From Proteobacteria bacterium UBA6921 (GTDB lineage Bacteria; Pseudomonadota; Gammaproteobacteria; SG8-11): DNA of 20,814 bases. The notes beneath the pieces were generated by a model. It did no database searches, was not told the origin of the DNA, and was given only the letters and a program-made list of their open reading frames with translations. Location: positions 1-20,814 of the forward strand of contig DKAR01000221.1 in assembly GCA_002450895.1 (NCBI GenBank). The letters run 5' to 3'. The position numbers were made by a program, and so were the translations under genes. Positions 1 to 8,100 of the stretch are shown here, one piece after another; positions within the stretch are counted from its first letter, which is position 1; each line of letters starts with the position of its first letter.

Positions 1-921
1 ATCGGCAGCGACGCCTACGACAGCCCGGGTTATGACCTGCTTGCGCTGTTCACCGGCTCCGAAGGGATGCTGGGCATCGTCGTCGAAGTCACCGTACGCC
101 TGCTTCCAAAACCGGAGCGCGTACAAGTGTTGCTCGGCGCCTACAATTCAGTCGCTGCCGCCGGTGCGACGGTCGGCGCAATTATCGGCGCGGGAATTGT
201 TCCGGCCGGACTGGAGATGATGGACAAGTTGGCGATCCGCGCCGCCGAGGATTTTGTGCATGTCGGCTACCCGGTCGATGCCGCGGCGATCCTGCTTTGC
301 GAAGTCGACGGCACCAACGAGGAAGTCTCAGAAAATGTCGCGGCGATTCGCAACATCATGCTCGCGCAGGGGGCGACGAACGTGCGCACCGCGCAGGATG
401 ACAAGGAATGCGCGCTGCTGTGGAAAGGCCGCAAGGCGGCGTTCCCCGCCGTCGGGCGTTTGGCACCGGATTACTACTGCATGGACGGTACGATACCGCG
501 CCGCTGCCTGCCGCAAGTACTGGACGAAATCGCGCGCCTGTCGCGCGAATACGACCTGCCCGTTGCCAATGTGTTTCATGCAGGAGACGGCAACCTGCAC
601 CCGCTGATTCTCTACGATGCCAACAAGCCGGGCGAATTGCACAAGGCAGAAGAATTCGGCGGAAAGATTCTGGAACTGTGCGTACACGTGGGCGGCACCA
701 TCACGGGCGAGCACGGCGTCGGAATCGAAAAGATCAATCAGATGTGCGTCCAGTTCCAGTCTGCCGAGCTGACGCAGTTCTTTGCGGTGAAGCACGCCTT
801 TGACGCGGAGGGCCTGCTCAATCCCGGCAAGGCGATTCCCACACTTCAGCGTTGTGCCGAATTCGGCGCGATGCACGTGCACGGCGCGCGTGACAAATTT
901 CCGGAACTGGAGCGGTACTGA
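1..921 (+). CDS. glcD: Glycolate dehydrogenase FAD-binding subunit GlcD, C-terminal part (5' end outside window)
   Basis: The reading frame is open from the first base, so this is the last 306 residues of a protein that is normally about 500. GlcD is the flavoprotein subunit that oxidises glycolate to glyoxylate; with GlcE and GlcF it forms a membrane-associated complex feeding electrons to the respiratory chain. The fragment begins at the end of the PCMH-type FAD-binding domain (FTGSEGMLGIVVEVTVRLLP) and continues through the FAD-oxidase C-terminal domain. Two family motifs are clear: HAGDGNLHP at about 571-600 and GEHGVG at 706-723. The tail with RCAEFGAMHVHG is typical of proteobacterial GlcD. 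It heads a co-directional glcD-glcE-glcF set. A related D-lactate dehydrogenase is the only real alternative, and the glcE/glcF neighbours argue against it. Confidence 0.95.
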   Translation: MGSDAYDSPGYDLLALFTGSEGMLGIVVEVTVRLLPKPERVQVLLGAYNSVAAAGATVGAIIGAGIVPAGLEMMDKLAIRAAEDFVHVGYPVDAAAILLCEVDGTNEEVSENVAAIRNIMLAQGATNVRTAQDDKECALLWKGRKAAFPAVGRLAPDYYCMDGTIPRRCLPQVLDEIARLSREYDLPVANVFHAGDGNLHPLILYDANKPGELHKAEEFGGKILELCVHVGGTITGEHGVGIEKINQMCVQFQSAELTQFFAVKHAFDAEGLLNPGKAIPTLQRCAEFGAMHVHGARDKFPELERY

Positions 922-950
922 CATGCCGCTTCAGGCACAACGCCCAGGGA

Positions 951-1035
951 GTAGCCCGGATGAAGCGCAGCGAAATCCGGGGTCGTTTTGCCATGCCCCG
1001 GAATCCAGCCCGAAGCGGGCCTGCATCCGGGCTAC
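951..1035. repeat. REP-like inverted doublet between glcD and glcE
   Basis: Two related palindromic units lie head to head in the 126-base gap between glcD and glcE. Unit 1 (951-982) begins GTAGCCCGGATG and ends ATCCGGGG, so it can fold on itself. Unit 2 (996-1035) is the inverted version: it ends CATCCGGGCTAC, a perfect 12-base complement to the start of unit 1, and has its own CCGGAATCC...CATCCGG-type stem. The units differ inside (unit 1 contains GAAGCGCAGCGAAA, unit 2 a GC-richer loop). This arrangement resembles the BIME/REP elements dispersed in many proteobacterial genomes. In mRNA it could form a long hairpin affecting the stability of glcD relative to glcEF. No RAYT transposase gene is in the window. 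Confidence 0.8.
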
Positions 1036-1047
1036 GGGATCGCTGGT

Positions 1048-2109
1048 ATGAACGGCAACCAAAGCGCTGAACTCCAGGAACTCGTGCGCGCCGCGGCCGG
1101 CGCGAAGCGCACGCTGCGCATCATCGGAGGCGGAAGCAAGAATTTTCTTGGGCGCGCGACGTCCGACGACGACGTGTTGAACGTCGCGGGGCATCGCGGC
1201 ATTGTCAGCTACGAACCCGAAGAACTCGTTTTGACTGCACGTGCGGGCACGCCGCTGGCCGAAATCGAGTCGGCGCTCGCAGAGCGCGGGCAGATGCTCC
1301 CGTTCGAACCCCCTCACTATGGCGCGAATGCGACGCTCGGCGGAACGATTGCATGCAATCTCTCGGGACCGCGGCGCCCCTTCGCCGGCGCAGCGCGGGA
1401 TTACGTTTTGGGCACCGACATCATCAACGGTCGCGGCGAGGCCTTGCATTTCGGCGGCCAAGTGATGAAGAACGTGGCGGGTTACGATGTATCGCGCCTC
1501 ATGTGCGGCGCTTACGGCACACTCGGTGTTTTGCTGTCGATTACGCTCAAAGTACTGCCGCGCACAGCGGAGACGCTTACGTTACGGCACGAATTAGGCA
1601 GCGCTGACGCGATTCGAATGATGAATGCCCGCGCCGGACAACCGTTGCCGATCACCGCAACGGCCTATGACGGCGCCACGCTGTATACGCGCCTTGAGGG
1701 CACCGCGACGGCCGTGCAGGCAGCGCGGCGCAAACTGGGCGGCGACGTTGAAAACGACCCGGCGTTTTGGGCCAACGTACGCGAACAGCGCCACGGATAC
1801 TTTGGCGACGCGCGTAAACTCTGGAGGCTATCGGTTGCACCGACAGCCGCCTCACTGAATTTGGGCGGCAAGACTTTCATCGAATGGAACGGCGGACTGC
1901 GCTGGCTTTATTCGGATGAATCGCCAGAGGCGATTCGTACTGCTGCACGCGCTGCCGGAGGGCATGCGATGCTGTTTCGTGGCGGAGACGAAGGCGCTGA
2001 CAACTTCGATCCCCTGACGGAACCCCTGGCCACGTTGCAACGGAACTTGAAGTCCGCATTTGATCCTGCGGGAGTTTTCAACCGCGGCCGCCTGTTTACC
2101 GCGATATAG
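1048..2109 (+). CDS. glcE: Glycolate dehydrogenase FAD-binding subunit GlcE
   Basis: This 353-residue protein matches the usual length of GlcE (about 350). It is the second flavin-binding subunit of glycolate dehydrogenase. The PCMH-type FAD-binding domain occupies the first half: TLRIIGGGSKNFLGR near the N-terminus, GATLGGTIACNLSGPRR, then the conserved GxVMKNVAGYDVSRLMCG region and the GTLGVLLSITLKVLP strand. The second half is the less conserved C-terminal domain, ending in FDPAGVFNRGR as is usual for the family. The start at 1048 is chosen because the in-frame ATG at 988 lies within the REP-like element and adds 20 residues that do not look like the family. No strong Shine-Dalgarno is visible. 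The stop is four bases before the glcF start, which suggests translational coupling. Confidence 0.95.
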   Translation: MNGNQSAELQELVRAAAGAKRTLRIIGGGSKNFLGRATSDDDVLNVAGHRGIVSYEPEELVLTARAGTPLAEIESALAERGQMLPFEPPHYGANATLGGTIACNLSGPRRPFAGAARDYVLGTDIINGRGEALHFGGQVMKNVAGYDVSRLMCGAYGTLGVLLSITLKVLPRTAETLTLRHELGSADAIRMMNARAGQPLPITATAYDGATLYTRLEGTATAVQAARRKLGGDVENDPAFWANVREQRHGYFGDARKLWRLSVAPTAASLNLGGKTFIEWNGGLRWLYSDESPEAIRTAARAAGGHAMLFRGGDEGADNFDPLTEPLATLQRNLKSAFDPAGVFNRGRLFTAI

Positions 2110-2113
2110 CGCC

Positions 2114-3319
2114 ATGCAAACTTCGCTCACTGAAGCGTTCCGGAAATCCGCGCACGGCCAGGAGGCTGACGAGATTTTGCGCTCTTGCGTGCACTGCGGC
2201 TTTTGCACGGCCACCTGCCCGACCTACCAGCTGCTGGGTGATGAATTAGACGGGCCGCGTGGCCGCATCTATCAAATCAAACAGCTCCTCGAAGGCCAAC
2301 CAGTCACTGAAACGACGCAACTGCATCTCGATCGTTGCCTGACCTGCCGTTCGTGCGAAACCACTTGTCCTTCGGGCGTGCGTTACGCGCGTCTTGCCGA
2401 GATCGGTCGGGAGATTGTCGACCAGCAGGTGTCGCGTCCGTTGGGAGAGAAAATCCTGCGCCGCACGCTGCGCTTCTTTCTGCCACACCCGGCGCGGTTT
2501 GCACCGTTGTTAAAGCTTGGGCAGGCCTTTCGTGCCGTGCTACCGGCTGCATTCGCACGCAAGATTCCCAAGCGGCAGGCCGCAAAACCTTGGCCGACAC
2601 GCACTCATCCGCGCAAAATGATTGCATTTGAGGGATGCGTGCAGAGCTGCGCAACCCCCAACACCAGCGCTTCGGCAGCACGCGTGCTCGACAAATTGGG
2701 GATCACGCTGCTGCGCGTGCCGATGGCAGGCTGCTGCGGAGCACTGAGTCTTCACCTGAATGAGCACCGCGAGGGCAAGCAATTCATCAAGCGCAACATC
2801 GATGCCTGGTGGCCGCACATCCAGGCCGGGGCCGAAGCCATTGTTGTCTCGGCGTCCGGCTGTGGCGCGGTGATCAAGGAATATGGCCTGCAACTTAAGG
2901 ACGACCCGGCGTATGCGGAAAAGGCGGCGCGCATCAGCGCACTGGCACGCGACCTGAGTGAGGTGCTGGCTCGCGAAGATGTCACCAGACTTGCGGCAGC
3001 CAGGAACAGGCGTATCGCGTTCCATCCGCCCTGCACGTTGCAGCACGGCCAGCAATTGAACGGTGCGGCAGAGGCGGTGTTGCGGCGCGCGGGGTTCGAG
3101 CTGACTGAATTTCCGGATTCGCATTTATGCTGCGGATCGGCCGGAACCTACTCGATTCTGCAACCTGAACTTTCGCAGCGTTTGCTCAGCAACAAACTGG
3201 ATGCGCTGCGCACGGGCAATCCGGAGCTTATCGCCACCGCCAATATCGGCTGCGAACTGCACCTGGCATCGCGCGCGCGTATCCCCGTTGTCCATTGGGT
3301 GGAGCTGCTCGACGTCTAG
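2114..3319 (+). CDS. glcF: Glycolate dehydrogenase iron-sulfur subunit GlcF
   Basis: This 401-residue protein is close to the usual GlcF length (about 407). It is the electron-transfer subunit that carries electrons from the GlcD/GlcE flavins to the quinone pool. Two [4Fe-4S] ferredoxin-type motifs are complete: Cys25-x2-Cys28-x2-Cys31-x3-Cys35-Pro and Cys75-x2-Cys78-x2-Cys81-x3-Cys85-Pro. Two CCG (heterodisulfide-reductase-type) domains follow, with GCVQSC...GCCGAL and PPCTLQH...LCCGSAGTY. The ATG at 2114 lies four bases after the glcE stop; the in-frame codon at 2060 lies inside glcE and is rejected. This is the last gene of the glc set, because the next product is an unrelated lipoprotein. 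Confidence 0.96.
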   Translation: MQTSLTEAFRKSAHGQEADEILRSCVHCGFCTATCPTYQLLGDELDGPRGRIYQIKQLLEGQPVTETTQLHLDRCLTCRSCETTCPSGVRYARLAEIGREIVDQQVSRPLGEKILRRTLRFFLPHPARFAPLLKLGQAFRAVLPAAFARKIPKRQAAKPWPTRTHPRKMIAFEGCVQSCATPNTSASAARVLDKLGITLLRVPMAGCCGALSLHLNEHREGKQFIKRNIDAWWPHIQAGAEAIVVSASGCGAVIKEYGLQLKDDPAYAEKAARISALARDLSEVLAREDVTRLAAARNRRIAFHPPCTLQHGQQLNGAAEAVLRRAGFELTEFPDSHLCCGSAGTYSILQPELSQRLLSNKLDALRTGNPELIATANIGCELHLASRARIPVVHWVELLDV

Positions 3320-3366
3320 TTCGTGATAAGCTGGCGCACCTTGTTGCCGCCTTTTGGATTGCACCA

Positions 3367-3882
3367 ATGCTGACGCGTCACCCACTTCTTCTTTTTATCA
3401 CTGCCCTGGCGGGCGCCTTGGCCGTTTCGGCATGCGCCACTCAGACCGTCGAGAAGCGCACGCATATCAGGATCGAATCTGAACCCGCGGGCGCCAATGT
3501 CCGCATTACCGGACGACTCGTCGGGGTGACCCCGATCGCGCTGGAAATCGACAAGGAATTTCCGCAACACTGGACGTCGAAAGTCGATACTGACGAGGAC
3601 GGCATCGCGTTTTACCGCCAACTCGAGTTCGTGGAGATCTCCAAGGACGGGTGCGAGCCGGTCACTAAGCGCGTAATGAAAGAAGAACTGAAGTCGGATA
3701 TCAACGTCACGCTGAAATGTGATCCCGCCGCGCTGACTCGCCCGACGCCCGCAACACCGTCACCGCCGGCAACCGAGTCCGTTGAGGATCGCCTGAAAAA
3801 ACTGGATGACTTGCATTCGAAGGGCCTGATCACGGACGACGAACACCGCGAGCAACGGCAGAGAATTCTAAATTCCCTGTAA
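3367..3882 (+). CDS. PEGA- and SHOCT-domain lipoprotein of unknown function
   Basis: This 171-residue protein starts with a lipoprotein signal (hydrophobic run LLLFITALAGALA, then lipobox V-S-A-Cys23), so it should be lipidated and held in the inner or outer membrane facing the periplasm. Residues about 33-70 match a PEGA domain (ESEPAGANVRITGRLVG, TPIALEID), a small beta domain common in surface proteins. After a Pro/Thr-rich linker (PTPATPSPPATES), residues about 139-171 form a SHOCT-type helical pair (DRLKKLDDLHSKGLITDDE), a short domain usually at C-termini and often thought to aid oligomerisation. The start at 3367 gives a clean signal peptide; the longer in-frame start at 3295 overlaps glcF and would bury it. 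It lies 47 bases after glcF and may be read through from it. The domain calls are confident, the role unknown. Confidence 0.85.
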   Translation: MLTRHPLLLFITALAGALAVSACATQTVEKRTHIRIESEPAGANVRITGRLVGVTPIALEIDKEFPQHWTSKVDTDEDGIAFYRQLEFVEISKDGCEPVTKRVMKEELKSDINVTLKCDPAALTRPTPATPSPPATESVEDRLKKLDDLHSKGLITDDEHREQRQRILNSL

Positions 3883-3888
3883 TCCCAT

Positions 3889-3902
3889 CCCGCAGCGGCG
3901 GG
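3889..3902 (+). terminator. Weak terminator-like hairpin after the PEGA-SHOCT gene
   Basis: Seven bases after the stop codon at 3882 there is a stem CCCGC (3889-3893), loop AGCG, and GCGGG (3898-3902), followed by a moderately T-rich stretch (TCGTTGTG). The stem is only five base pairs and there is no true U-tract, so this could be a weak terminator or chance. Confidence 0.25.
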
Positions 3903-3976
3903 TCGTTGTGCGACAGCGCTCGAATTCACCGCCAGGGCTCTACTCAGGCCGAAGGAACCCGGCAAAAACTTTCCCC

Positions 3977-5086
3977 ATGCTGGCGCCTGAAAAATACAGC
4001 TCAATCGACGTGCCCAAATTCCTCGCACGTTTTCTGCCCGCGTGGATCAGTTGCCTGGCCCTCTTTTCCTGCGCAAGCACAACTGCACATCGCGAATGGC
4101 ACGAGCTGAGTTTTGGCGCATGGATCACGTACTGGGACTTTTCCGCGGGAATGAAATCCGTCGAAGCCAGCCACGCCGTTTTCGACGATGTGTTCTTTTT
4201 TGTCGCACAGCTTGATTCCGGCGGGAACCCGGTTTTACACCGATCAGTGACCGACGCGTCGCTGCGCGATGCCAGCAGTCGCATTTCCGCGCTTGGAAAG
4301 CGTGCGTGGCTTACCGTAGTCAACGATGTTGCTGCCGCAGAGGCAAACACCATCACGCTTAAGGACGCGGGAGTTGTGAATCAGATCCTGCATGACGAAG
4401 AAGCCCGCCGCGCCCACATTGATAAACTGATCCAGCTGACGCGAGACTATGCGTTTTCCGGGCTGGATATCGACTACGAAAATCTGCCTGCTTCCGAGCG
4501 CGACGCTTTTTCCGTCTTTGCCGAGGAACTGGCGGCAGCGGCACATGCGTCGAAACTGCGCCTGTCAATTACCGTCCAACCCAAAAAGCGGGAAATGAAT
4601 TCAATCGGCCCCGGCGCGATGGACTGGCTGGCGCTTTGCAGTGCAACGGATCGCCTGCAGATCATGATGTACAACTTGCACAGTGCAAAAACTCCGCCTG
4701 GCCCCATGGCCACCCCGGAATGGATCTCGGAAATTCAGGATTTTGCCGCGACGCAGTGCCCTTCCGAAAAAATTGTCCCGGTCATCAAAGTCAGCGGAAT
4801 GGTGTGGGGACCAGATTCAACTCGGGGCGTTCAATACGAAGACGCGGCGGCTTCGGCGGAGCGGCAACTGGCGAAGATTGAGCGCGATGCCCCGGGTCAG
4901 GCGCCCCACTTCACTTTTTCAGACAACGATTCGCATTACACCACTTATTTTGAAGACGCTGAAAGCCTCGTCGCAAAACTCGAAGCTATCGCCCGACACA
5001 ATACCGCCTCCGTAATGCTTTGGAGCCTGGGTCGGCACGATCCTGAATTACAACGCCGCGTGGCGCTCTCGCGTACGCCACGCTGA
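3977..5086 (+). CDS. Glycoside hydrolase family 18 protein, predicted lipoprotein
   Basis: This 369-residue protein belongs to GH18, whose members cleave beta-1,4-linked GlcNAc polymers such as chitin or peptidoglycan glycans. The signature is at residues 160-168, FSGLDIDYE, where Glu168 is the expected acid catalyst and Asp164 and Asp166 the assisting residues. The first Asp of the usual DxxDxDxE motif is replaced by Ser161. Other barrel elements visible are GAWITYWDF (strand 1), LQIMMYNLH (strand 6 region with the substrate-site Tyr), VPVIKVSGM and SVMLWSLGRHDPEL (strand 8 Trp). The N-terminus from the ATG at 3977 has a basic region, a hydrophobic run and a lipobox-like L-F-S-Cys32; Phe before Ser is unusual, so lipidation is likely but not certain. 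A GTG at 3908 would add 23 residues before this signal. The gene converges on the exopolysaccharide operon, so a role in trimming or releasing that polymer is possible but inferred. Confidence 0.85.
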   Translation: MLAPEKYSSIDVPKFLARFLPAWISCLALFSCASTTAHREWHELSFGAWITYWDFSAGMKSVEASHAVFDDVFFFVAQLDSGGNPVLHRSVTDASLRDASSRISALGKRAWLTVVNDVAAAEANTITLKDAGVVNQILHDEEARRAHIDKLIQLTRDYAFSGLDIDYENLPASERDAFSVFAEELAAAAHASKLRLSITVQPKKREMNSIGPGAMDWLALCSATDRLQIMMYNLHSAKTPPGPMATPEWISEIQDFAATQCPSEKIVPVIKVSGMVWGPDSTRGVQYEDAAASAERQLAKIERDAPGQAPHFTFSDNDSHYTTYFEDAESLVAKLEAIARHNTASVMLWSLGRHDPELQRRVALSRTPR

Positions 5087-5160
5087 GTTCCCGCGCAAAT
5101 TTCCAGACCTACCTGATCTGGCGTGCGCGTGTATTTGGCCGTGCTGGAAAGTCGATCGAA

Positions 5161-8100
5161 TCAAAACCGGTAGAGCAACGATGCCTGCAACCCGGATGAC
5201 CGATAGGCTGGTGCTTCATAGTGAGTGCCCGAAATCTCGGTATGGAAAATACTGCTCCATCGCTGAACGGCGGAGAATTCCAGATTGCCCACCGGACGTG
5301 TACCGCGGACATTGTCGCGGGCAATGCCCGCACCGGCACCAATCTCAATGGGAAATCCGGATTGCTCGCGGGACGTATACCGGAGCGTAATACGCCCAAT
5401 GCGCAGCTGGTCCGGAGAATAGTAGGCAGCACTCGTAAAATCAGTGTCACTGTAGTCCACTTCAAACCTGGCATTCCACACGGGCTGCGTGCGTGTTAAC
5501 TGATACGAAGCGTTAAAGCGACCATCGAAACGCGTGTTGTCGTCATCGTAGCGACTGCGACTCAACTGAACTACTCCGGTCCAGTTGCGTGTTGGCCACC
5601 ACTTTGTGCGAAGGCTGGACGTATTTAACTGCAATCCGGCTGAGCGCGCGGCAACCGTATCCACATCTTCGCGGGACCACGAAAGTGCGCTTACGAACGC
5701 GTCACGCCGATACTCCAGCAACAACCACGAGTTGGTCGAATCCGGATCGGTTTCCGACTGGCGTACACGAACGTCAACTTGGGCGGCAATCGCATCCGAA
5801 GCTTGCCAGCGTGCGCCAGCCCTACTCTGCTGTGCACTCGATGGTTGCGAACCCTTGTCCTCAAAACGTATTCGGCCTACATCGACCTTTAGATCGAAAG
5901 GCGCCTTCAAAGGAATAGCAGCGCCGATCGATTCCCAGGTTTGCTGGCGATCATCAGAGTCTTGCCGCGCGCCAAACTCGGAGTCCACACGTGCGCGGTT
6001 GCTCCATTCGATCCGCTGCTGTAGCGCACGCGATTTGGGATCCTCCTCCCTGAGTGCGCCCTCATAGTCACTGAAATAACTCAGCGCATCGCGGCGAAGG
6101 CCCATCGCGTACGACGTTGCCGCCAAGTAATACTTGCTTCTCTCCGCCAGGCGCGGCTCGTCACGATCAAGCGACTGGAACACCTCGCGCGCCCGCCTAC
6201 TCTTGCCTTCCCAGAACAGAGTTTGCCCTTTTGCTATACGGGAGATATTTCGTGGATCCGCCTGGGCGAGGTGCTCAAGCAATCGCTCACCATCCCAGTC
6301 GCGCGGCACGCTAAAACGGCGTAACGCCAGGGGCGCATCATCGCCAACCGGTACGACGTTGTAGCCGCTGCTGTCTTGCGTAAATCGATAGCGGAACCGT
6401 GTAAGCGCGGCACGTTCGTTTACATCGTAGGCGGCGGGCTCATTTCCAACAGCCTCCTGTCCGGCTTCGGAAAAAGGATAAGCGTACGCAACTACGCGCA
6501 GATTTCGAAGATGCTCGACCAAACGACGCGACGCCTCGTCATGATCTCGCTCAACTCGCTCACGATATTCGTCAAGAGTTTCCGTACGCCCTACGTCTTC
6601 GAGCCAGGCTCGATTCACAAGGAAACCGCCGGTGCCACCGTCGGAGTCGATCAGCAAGGGATCGTGCGCATCGTGACCATGGTTTTGCATGTCCCAACGA
6701 CCTGTCTCGTATAACTGTCGCAACAATTTCCAATCAGCAAAAAATGGGTGGCCATCCAATACGTGAGCCGTCGGAACAAACATGGTCGCCTTCATTCCGT
6801 AGCGACGTAAAACCGGGTCACCGAGTACAAAAGAATCGCGCCGCGCGTCGTCAAACGTAATAACAATTGGGCGCGAAGGAAACGCTTGCTCACCGCGTCT
6901 CATTCGGTCGAACTCCGATACCGTAATTGGCGTAAAACCGGCGCCGCGAAGCGCTGACATCTGGTCATCGAAACGTTCGACGGACAAATTGATACTGCGT
7001 GAGTGCTTGCTCAACCCGTGGTACAGGAGAAATGGTACGACTGCTGCCGACGATGATGGAGGCACGATTCGGTCAAATAACTCTGCATATCCCGCCTCAC
7101 CGTCACGAGCGGCGATGATGCGGGCAACTTCAGTAGAGACTTCGTAGTCTTTGAGGAATCCCGCGCGATTTTCGCGCAAAAGTTTCAATGCCTCATGGTA
7201 TCGACTCATCTCAATCAGCGTGTAAAGCATTCCGGTATACGCTGAGCGATTTCCAGGATAGCGGTGCGCGACTCGCGCGTATTGTTCATAAGCCTCTCGA
7301 GAGTGTCCGCGAGCTCGTTCGTTGTCTGCTCTGGCAACCTCAATTGCGGGGTGGTCGGGCAAGACTTTTTGAGCGCGATCCAGAACCGCTGCCGCCTGGT
7401 CAAATTCGTCTGCTTGAATGTGCTTTCGGAAAAGTTCCAGCCAATGCGAAGGCTTCGCAGGATCTGCATCAACCAAGGCCGAAAGCCAACGAATTGTCGC
7501 CGCGTGATCCGATCGTGCCACGGCGTCTTCCGCCAGAAACTTCAGGATTTTCTCGCTCGGTCCATACGTCTGCAAAAAACGTTGTGCATCCTCGATGGCT
7601 TCTTCGTAGTGCCCCACTTCATAGTTTGCCCGGATGAAGTTGTATCGCGCACCGGACGATGACTCGTCCAGGCTCAATACTTTTTTCCACTGTTCACGCG
7701 CCGAATCAAATTCGTAAAACTTCATCTGAAGCTCGCCCCAGAAATACTGGATCCCATAGTGCTGTGGATTATCACGTGCGAGATCTTCGGCATATGACTT
7801 AGCAGCCTGGTACTGCTGCGTGAAGAACAGCGCTCGCGCCAGTCGTAACTGTTGTTCAGGCTGGTTCGGAGCCATAGCCAACCCTCGGCGTGCGAATTCC
7901 AAAGCCTTGTCGTTGTCTTTTCGCCGAACATAAAATTGTGTCAGCACGTTGAGTGGCGCCGCCGAATTGGGCTCTTCGTCCAGATACCGCTTCCAGGTAC
8001 GCTCACAGTCATCCCATTGCTCCAAGCGCCAGTAAATCCAACCGAGATCTCGCAAAGCTGCGCCGTTGTGTGGACTGACTTCCAATGCCTTTTGCAGGTC

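Noticed and set aside
988..1047. Longer glcE start at ATG 988
   Set aside because: It falls inside the REP-like doublet and adds 20 residues unlike the family; 1048 gives the expected length.
5093..5128. Possible bidirectional terminator between the GH18 gene and the exporter gene
   Set aside because: GCGCA/TGCGC and CCAGA/TCTGG arms can pair, but with an unequal internal loop and no T-tract on either side; too weak to call.
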